Source: Plantago major (Eukaryota > Streptophyta > Magnoliopsida > Lamiales > Plantaginaceae). From it: a stretch of DNA of 64,000 nucleotides. The notes beneath the pieces were generated by a model, which searched no databases, was not told the origin of the DNA, and saw only the letters and a list, made by a program, of their open reading frames with translations. Numbering within the stretch: position 1 is the first letter of the stretch; every line of letters starts with the position of its first letter. Both the position numbers and the translations under genes were made by a program. The DNA lies in contig CM048840.1 in the NCBI GenBank assembly GCA_026545765.1, positions 89,804,877 through 89,868,876 on the forward strand, written 5' to 3'. Positions 57,452-64,000 of the stretch are shown here, piece after piece.

Positions 57452-59435
57452 CTAAGCTGTCCGTTCTCTCGCGTTCCTACTATCGCCCCCAGTTGGTCCG
57501 CCTACTATGGTGTTGATCACTCCGTTGTATGGAGGGTTCTCCATTTCAACGTCATCATCGTACATGTATGGGTGTCGGCCCGTGCGAGGCGGACGGTGGG
57601 CTGGCGGAGGTGGCAAGGATAGAGGGTGGGGTGGTGGCTCTGTAGCTCTATCATGCCTTTTTCGTTCCGTCTTATCATGTCTGGAAGGCTCATCCGTATA
57701 GAAATGCTCTTCCAACTTTCCCTCTCTTATCAAATGTTCAACCTCCATTTTCAGTTGAATGCAATTGTCCGTCTCATGACCACGACTCTTGTGGAACTTG
57801 CAGTACCCCTTTGCATTCTTGTTCTTCCGGTTGTTGTGAGAGGGCTTTGGCCATTGGACATCTAGCTTCTTCTCAATGATAGTTGCCAAGATGTCGGATC
57901 TTGGTCTATTGAGACGGGTATAATCCGCATATCTCCTTGGCGGACTCTTTTCTCTGTGGAAGCCCTTATCTCTGTGATCCTTCCTCGGATCAAACTTATT
58001 AGGGCGGTGCTCTTGTTTTACTGGCTCCTTTCCCTTCTTGGATCATGGTCTCACCAGAACATTCCTTCGGTACTCCTCTTCATACATGACTTCTTCACAG
58101 ATGTCATCTAAATGCTTTTCACTCCTCACTTCTGACTAGAAAGTTTTATGCGGAGCTCTGAATTGGAAGTATTAGCATACAGGTGAAGGACCCGTTCCTT
58201 AATACTGTGTGGCTCAAATTGAAGAACTTCCGCGTTAAAGCGATCTAGGAAGGTCCTTAGATCCTCTTGCTGCCTTTGGATAACTTCTGCCAGATGCTCA
58301 ACAGTGCGCTTTCTTCTTTTCGATTTTCTAAATCGTCCCAGAAACTTGGAGGAGAGGTCCGCATAAGACCTTATCGACTTGTTTGGCAACGCAGTGTACC
58401 AATCGATGGACGTTCCGAAGAGAGTAGATGAGAACGTGAGAGCTTTCGTGTTGTCACTCATCCCGTTTGAATCCATCTTACTATTGTATCTTGTCAAGTG
58501 TGCAACGGGACAAGTATCCCCGTAATAGTATTCCAAGTTCAGAATCACTTGATCCGAGTTCCTGTTCTTTTCCTTTTCTCTCATGATTTCATCACACAAA
58601 GGATTTGGCACACTAGTAGCTATCTGCTCATGATCCTTTACCAGGCGTCCGAGATTTAGAATCTGGGTCTCCAAAGCTTTTTGTTGAGCATAGATTTCTT
58701 CCGCAGTCATTATCTACCCCGTCCTTGGATGAACTGCTACATCCGCAGGGAGTTCATCTAGGCGGACCACTGGAATGGTTTCCGCTACGTGATCCCTGGC
58801 TCTCGGAGGTGCGTGTTGCAGAGCTCTAGGCTGCCTGTTATCCTCCTTCTGATACTCTCTCCTAGCGTTCGGACTTCCTTCACCGCAATCTTGGGAAGCA
58901 GATGCTCTCCGATCTACAAGGTTCTGCAGATCCTCTCGGGGTAGCTGATTCCCCAGCCTCTGCTGGATCGGACGTTGTCTGTTCCTCGATAGGGAGGGAT
59001 CTGCTTGAACCGTAGTAGCCACCGGCGGAGTAACTTGCTGAGGATGGGCATTGTTAGACCCGAGGCAACCTTGGATCATAGTGAACAATCTATCAAACTG
59101 AGTCTCGCTTCACTAGTGCGGACGATGCGACCATCGGGCATAGTAAAATGTTGCCCTGTAGTGGGGCCTTGAGCTTCAGCCGGAGAAACTCGTACGACCC
59201 CTTCCCCATGGTTCTCAGGTACAATGTTCTTAGGAGTATTACGGATTCCCCTGGGCGGAATGTCTCTTCCATCATCGGAGGATGGGCTTGCTATGTGACC
59301 ATCGCTCGGATATCTCCCTCCAGCGTTCCTTTCAACCACAGTAGCTCTTCGTCCACGGTTGGGCGGACGTCCGCGTGGGCGTGGAGTCCCAACGCCTGCA
59401 GCACTAGTCCGTGCTGTCCGTCTTGTTCTTGCCAT
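57452..59435 (-). pseudogene. Gypsy gag
   Basis: ATG at 59435 (MARTRRTARTS, basic Pro/Arg-rich leader). After a frameshift near 59095 and a TAG at 58712 the capsid part reads MTAEEIYAQQKALETQILNL, then AHLTRYNSKMD, KALTFSSTLFGTSIDWYTAL, YADLSSKFLGRFRKSKR, EDLRTFLDRFNAEVL. The nucleocapsid part has YCKFHKSRGHETDNC (near 57790) followed by LKMEVEHLIREGKLEE, the pattern of Tat-type gag. Another stop is at about 58040. Arrangement gag-protease in one reading direction is as in Tat elements. Confidence 0.83.
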
Positions 59436-59477
59436 CAACCTAACTCAGTCACGAAACCTTTTGTATCGATTCCCATA

Positions 59478-59487
59478 GACGGCACCA
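59478..59487 (-). other. Primer binding site of the Gypsy element
   Basis: On the minus strand TGGTGCCGTC follows the 5' LTR after three bases. The form resembles primer sites of Tat/Athila-type elements; I do not assign the tRNA. Confidence 0.6.
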
Positions 59488-59490
59488 AAA

Positions 59491-60424
59491 TGTTGAGGGG
59501 TAACACCTCGAACACTAACTAACTAAACTATTACAAGCACCCTAGTCCAAGACCCGCCTCCTACTTGACATCCGAAGCAGTACCTGTCCGAGCTAGAGTA
59601 CCTGAAAGGACTAAGTCGGGGGGGGGGGGGGGGTTAGAAAGGGTTACCCGGATTGTATATGTCAATCCGGTAAGAGACTTTACTCAAGAGAGAGTTGGGA
59701 GCTCTCAATGTTATAGTTATGAAGAAAGTTATGATATTAATATGACTTGGAAGAATCACTTATGACTTGTGACTTAGGAATCATGTCTCCCCTAAGGTCT
59801 TGGACCTTGTGCTATATTTATAGAGACCATATCTTATGAAGTGACTCATAAGATGGTGCCAAGTGTATGCTTCAGATTTGGACACCAATGCTACCTTTGC
59901 ATAAAAGCCCAATAGTGAACAGTAATCCAATACTGATTAATGGGCCTGAGAGGGTAGTTTGGACCTTTTCCCTCTGAGAGTACTGTTCCGCCTGTTGGGT
60001 CCATGTCAGTCCCTCGGACAGATCTGTCTGCTTGGTTGATCTGCCCTTAGGTAACTCTGGGTGTCCGAACCAGAATTTTCACGAAAGCATCTCAGTGGTT
60101 CTGTTATATACGTTTGGTCTTAATGTGATGGTGGTGTCCGAGATTCTCTAGTCCAGTCCGTTTGGCATCCTAGGACTGACAGTTTGTGGTACTTGGAAAG
60201 ACCATGTGACCTTTTGTCAGGTTCGGAAGTCGTACACCTAGCTTGGTCTGACTTTAGCTGAGAAGGTGTGTTGACTTGTAAGTACTAGTTGACCTGGAAT
60301 GGTTTCCGTTAGGTCGGACCATTTGAAGGTCGGACTAGTACTGAATTGGCTATTTAAGCCTTGATGTGCTCCAGGACACGTTCTATGGCGCCCTTAACGG
60401 ATTGGACACATGTCCGTATCAACA
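59491..60424 (-). repeat. Right (5') LTR of the Gypsy element
   Basis: 934 bp, from TGTTGAGGGG to TATCAACA on the plus strand. The LTR contains a G16 run at 59618-59633 and a CTATATTTATAG TATA-like motif near 59812-59823 that could drive transcription on either strand. Confidence 0.88.
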
Positions 60425-60440
60425 TATATTATAATACTAC

Positions 60441-60535
60441 CTCAAGCGGAAGGTAGCCCAAAACTCGGTTCCATCAGCTGCCAGTTTCGCTACAATAGTT
60501 GCAAGAATGTCGGTTGGCAAGTCGGTTAAATTCAT
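60441..60535 (-). pseudogene. F-box protein At1g67623-like (gene B), exon 1
   Basis: ATG at 60535 begins MNLTDLPTDILATIVAKLAA, a canonical F-box start, continuing to TFRL and a split Arg codon, then GTAGTA. Length 95 nt leaves phase 2, the phase needed by exon 2 at 22787. The Gypsy insertion begins 11 bp into the intron after a 5-bp TATAT. Exon 1 plus exon 2 total 237 nt, a multiple of three, so exon 3 would be read in the frame that is open. Confidence 0.78.
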
Positions 60536-61034
60536 CCTGCTTCTATACACTAAAATAACAAAATGGATGTGGCTTATTTATAGTTATGAGGCCAAGTGGT
60601 AGTATCCTACTAAGATAAATATTCCCGCCGACATAAATATTCTGCCATTCCATTACTATGCCATAAACCAAATCTCCAATAATATTCTGCCTTATATAGA
60701 AGTAGTATTAGTATCTTTGTCATATTGATAACAACAGATTTAATTAACTAAATTACAGACTATATAAACATCGATTTTTATTAGATTACTGGGTGTCAAT
60801 TTGCCATAATAGTTTGCCTTTTTCGTTTGCTTTTTTAGAGTAATATATACTTTCCATGCCGATATGTGTTGACAAAAGAATTTTTTAGCTATAAAATCAA
60901 ACATATTTTGTTGGGATCTTATATAAGCCGATATGCTTAGTTGTTACAGTTGTGTGTTACTTTTGTTTACCTAATTTGGCATCTTAATATTTAGGCACGA
61001 TTCAAGTCTAAATTTTTTGAATTTATGCAGCATA
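60536..61034. other. Upstream flank of F-box gene B
   Basis: Plausible promoter region of gene B (TATTTATAG on the plus strand near 60576). Otherwise AT-rich with nothing recognised. Confidence 0.4.
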
Positions 61035-62027
61035 GGGGCAATTACATATGGACCCCCTCTACTATGGCCCAATTACGAATTCATACCCGCTGTTTCAACA
61101 ATTACAAAGACACCCATTTTCACCTTCCGGTGTTGACTCCGGCTCCTACGTTCATTTATTGTTGATGTGGCAGACATGTGGATAAAAACTTAAAAGAGAA
61201 ATAAATATTAATTTTTCTCTTTCCATCTCCTCCTCATCTTCTTCTTCCATCTCTTCTTCTTCTTCAACATTGAACAATAACAATATGCTCCACCACCACC
61301 TCATTCTCCGGCCAACAACAATTACGGAAGATGAACATTAAAAAAAGGAAATAAATTAAGTCTCCATTGGAGACCCATTTTAAAAGCTTAAAACATGAAA
61401 TGGGTCTCCAATGGAGACCCAATAAAGCTCCGATTGGGGCTATTTTCCAGCCCCAATTGGAGGGGTTGTTTTCAGCTCCAATCGGAGCTTTTAAAATGGG
61501 TCACCAATGGTGATTTGATTTTTTTGCTTTTTTTTTTTTTTTTTTTTTTGTTCCTTGAAAAGTTTTGATTTTTGATATTGGGAATTAGATATTTGTGGAG
61601 GATTGCGTTGCAATAATGGTTGGGTTGATTTAGCAAAGTAAATGTTATATTTGAATTTTTCAAAAAAAACTGGGTCAATTTAGTAAAGTATAAAATATAA
61701 ATATCAAATTTGTAAATTGTAAAAACTTAAAAAATAATTGATCTTTGTTTTTTAGGCAATTTAAAGTACTTTTACTGTCAGTTACAAACAAACCCAGTCA
61801 AAATTAATTAATATAGGCGGATTTAATTGCATGGCAGTGCATGTCATCACTTAGTGTGTGTCACCGGCCAAGCTCAGGGCTGACATCATCCCCGACGTTA
61901 ATTTTTGGGTGTATTTGTAATTATCGTTTAAACATAGTTCAATTCTTAGAACAATTTGTAATTGCTCAAACTGCAGGTATGAATATGCAAAGTGGTTATT
62001 TTGGAGGGTGGATTTTATAATTATTTG
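61035..62027. mobile_element. MULE-like non-autonomous element with long imperfect inverted ends
   Basis: The left end (CAATTACATATGGACCCCCTC, CAATTACGAATTCATACC, AATTACAAAGACACCCA) is mirrored at the right end over about 80-100 bp with mismatches (reverse complement: AATTATAAAATCCACCCTCC, TTCATACCTGCAG, AATTACAAATACACCCA). Long ends and no transposase suggest a Mutator-like element. TGCAGCATA and TGCTAGATA at the two flanks may be a worn 9-bp duplication. The centre contains nested palindromes around GGGTCTCCAATGGAGACCC (61402-61420) and a T23-like run near 61528-61550. Confidence 0.5.
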
Positions 62028-62610
62028 ATGCTAGATACTTTAAAACATTACCTAAATTATTGTATGTACACACACGAATTTATTGGCTGAAGACTCAACT
62101 CACTACTTCCTTAATTAGAATTTTATGTAATTACATAATAACAAATAATTCAAGAAAATCATAGAATCGGGCTTGACATTAAAGATGTTAGGTTGTTTCG
62201 TTAGTACTGTCGGACGAACTTGAATGAATTCTTAACAATTGAAATTGAAATAATCATAACCTGCTACTTTTTTTGAGATGAATGATACATCCATTCATTA
62301 TTCAAAAAGATACTGAGCACAAAAAGTAATGACACTCATCCCATCAATGAAATTAAATATGCGACTAAGCAGGTTCCTGAATCATGACTTAATACTTATC
62401 AAAGGAGATTCAAAATAGTATAATATCAACCACCAGTTTAAAGAACATCTAATGAAGTTATAAAATAAATAAACTCGTCGAACTAATCAAGTTTATCTGT
62501 TGTGATCAACTCGTCGAATCTTCAGGTAAATCAATTCAACATCCGTAATACACCGTTTACATACGTATATTCGTTTGTAGTGGGTCATAGTTCTTCTCTT
62601 ACACTTGATA
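62028..62610. other. Spacer downstream of F-box gene C
   Basis: AT-rich and without a recognised gene or element. Confidence 0.45.
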
Positions 62611-63282
62611 CTAACTGGATTGCAGAAATTCTGGATTTTTCAGATTATGTTTAGCGATCTTGCGCCATAATGCAAAGCGACACTGAGCAACGTAAATGAT
62701 ACCATCGGTACCATATTTAAGTTTTTGAAGCTGATCAAGTGAGATCTCCCTAACATCTTTATCAGAATCGAATAGCCTTATGAAACAGTAGCCATATGAA
62801 GCCTCATGATGTTTGTGTTCAACTGCCAAACACATATAATTGTAAGCCTCTTTTACATTTCCTTTCGTTAAAAACTCGAGCTGCATCACAAACATTGCAA
62901 TAGAGTCAACCTTAATTGGAAGAAAAAAAATTGAAATTATTTTGATAGTTTGTTTTTTAGTGTGTTTATCAAAGCTTTTCGATATAAAGCTTCCGGATGG
63001 AATGCATCAGCAAGTGATGTGAGTATAAATTTTGGAACCTCAGTGTCTTCTAGTAGTTGAAACTCCCTAAGAACTTGACAGTCCATAGCCTTCTCATTAA
63101 ACTTAGAGCAGCTGTAATTGAACATACAGTTTATAAAGAATTTTATATAGTTAAATAATATGAAACTTGGTTTGATAGTTGCATATTGACCATTGTCTTG
63201 CTGTAGACCAACTTTACTTGTCCTTCGCTAGTTTCATGAAAATCTGAACCAACATGTCGCGTGGTAGGTCCAGAAGTGACAT
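62611..63282 (-). pseudogene. F-box protein At1g67623-like (gene C)
   Basis: Exon 1 (63218-63282) is MSLLDLPRDMLVQIFMKLAKD, a clear F-box start, with donor GTAAAG. Exon 2 (62970-63111, 142 nt) has CSKFNEKAMDCQVLREF, LEDTEVPKFILTSL, HPEALYRKAL. Exon 3 (62611-62880) has LEFLTKGNVKEAYNYMCLAV, HHEASYGYCFIRLF, EISLDQLQKL and ends QSS. The three exons join in frame to 158 codons with no stop, unlike genes A and B. However the donor after RKAL reads ATAAAC where the relatives have GTAAGT or GTATGA, so splicing of intron 2 looks lost; read-through adds ten codons and stops. The expected protein of this family is nearly twice as long. It may be a recently disabled gene. Confidence 0.7.
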
Positions 63283-64000
63283 CGCAATAGATATGTGGCA
63301 TAGGCAAGTGATTATGCTTATTATATAGATAATTTTGGGTGTCATATATTTCCTGCCTAACTAAACCAGTGTGTAAAATCCATAAATTTTAATTTTGGAC
63401 CGTCCATTTGAATTTAATTTGGAGATGAGAAATTATTTCGACTTGAGTTGTTTTACGGGATTTTAGTAGCCATTATTTCTATGGATCGAGTAACCGAGAC
63501 GGGCTAGGTGTTTTTTATTAGAATTGGACTTGGACAGGAGTAAGCCCAAGTTTACTTTGTGTTAAAGCTATTTAGGTTTTCCTTCCTTGTTATTTTCCTC
63601 CTACCTCCATTCATCATCCTCACCATGCTTTCTCTCTCGTCTCTCTCTCTGCCTCTTCGTCTTCACCCATTCGCCTCCCACAACTCCACCATCTTGCCAA
63701 GACCGATCTGTTTAGGAGGTATTTAAAACGGAGAAACAGAAGCAAGAAACCTAAGACCGATTTCGCGATTTATTGGACCGATTCATTGATGTTTTGGACT
63801 CTTTCTTGATCGATTGGATGGAGGGTTTGATGGAGATGGATTTTCGAACCCTTGCTTGGATTGGGTTGGAGTAAAATCAAGTATTGAAAACTTTTCGGAT
63901 TTGGAGGGACCTATGTGAATATTTGCAGAAACTTGAAGGACCTGCTTTGGAGAATTTGAGTGGGGGAAGTGGGCTGTTTGTAATTATTTTTGATAAACTG
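63283..64000. other. Upstream flank of gene C and CT-rich right edge
   Basis: A (CT)n-rich stretch at about 63628-63662 is followed by sequence resembling a transcribed leader (63640-63800) on the plus strand. No convincing reading frame follows before the window ends. Confidence 0.35.

Larger units (their letters stand above)
22861..60424 (-). mobile_element. Gypsy (Tat-like) retrotransposon hosting two nested Copia elements
   Basis: The right LTR (59491-60424) starts TGTTGAGG and ends ATCAACA; the left end is the first 148 bp of the same LTR (22861-23008). TATAT flanks both outer edges (22856-22860 and 60425-60429). On the minus strand, the primer site, gag (59435 to 57452) and protease (57450 to 57140, then 42017 to 41522) run leftwards. 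An antisense gene occupies 38280-41185. No reverse transcriptase, RNase H or integrase of Gypsy type exists in between. Copia-1 sits in the left LTR and Copia-2 in the protease. The overlapping LTR sections differ by about two substitutions in 130 bp plus a G-run length change, so the insertion is recent. Confidence 0.88.

Overview
The window is plant nuclear DNA from a eudicot: AT-rich, spliced genes, a dense bed of plant transposable elements (CACTA, Copia, Gypsy, TRIM, MITE-like), and relics of host genes of the F-box At1g67623-like and copper amine oxidase families. I cannot name the species; nothing is bacterial or organellar. Almost all of the sequence is transposon, and every host gene I recognise is broken or partial.

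Layout. 1-1207: right-hand remnant of a CACTA-like element with 75-bp tandem subterminal repeats. 1310-2212: one copy of an unnamed repeat family whose inverted copies lie at 18595-19915. 2710-8674: complete but decayed CACTA (En/Spm) transposon with ATA target duplication, a TNP2 relic, a second transposase ORF and a 140/70-bp minisatellite in an intron. 8981-11209: (TA)23, a Stowaway-like MITE, a possible hAT-like MITE and a PIF/Harbinger-like element with TAA duplication. 11822-12671: a minus-strand Cassandra-type TRIM (5S-rRNA-derived LTRs) arranged as three LTRs and two internal domains. 12718-17922: the last two exons of a copper amine oxidase, with a young Copia element (13297-17886, duplication GTCAA) inserted in the final exon.

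20387-63282 is an array of three minus-strand F-box genes (A, B, C). Gene B is cut in its first intron by a 37.6-kb nest: a Gypsy element (22861-60424, duplication TATAT) that itself carries two giant Copia insertions of one family, Copia-1 (23009-37093, minus) and Copia-2 (42023-57134, plus). The Gypsy retains gag-protease and an antisense gene of its own but no reverse transcriptase or integrase. Gene C (62611-63282) lies past the nest, beyond a MULE-like element.

The most interesting object is in the two giant Copias. Downstream of pol each carries a roughly 5-kb sense transcription unit with its own TATA box about 180-200 bp before the ATG, a conserved N-terminal region, a run of small acidic phase-0 exons separated by 75-86-bp GT-AG introns, a coiled-coil section, and a strongly conserved C-terminal domain of about 200 residues. 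One intron of Copia-1 is exactly absent at the matching codon in Copia-2. Spliceosomal introns inside an LTR retrotransposon are unusual, and I see no signal peptide or membrane segment that would make this an ordinary envelope-like ORF.
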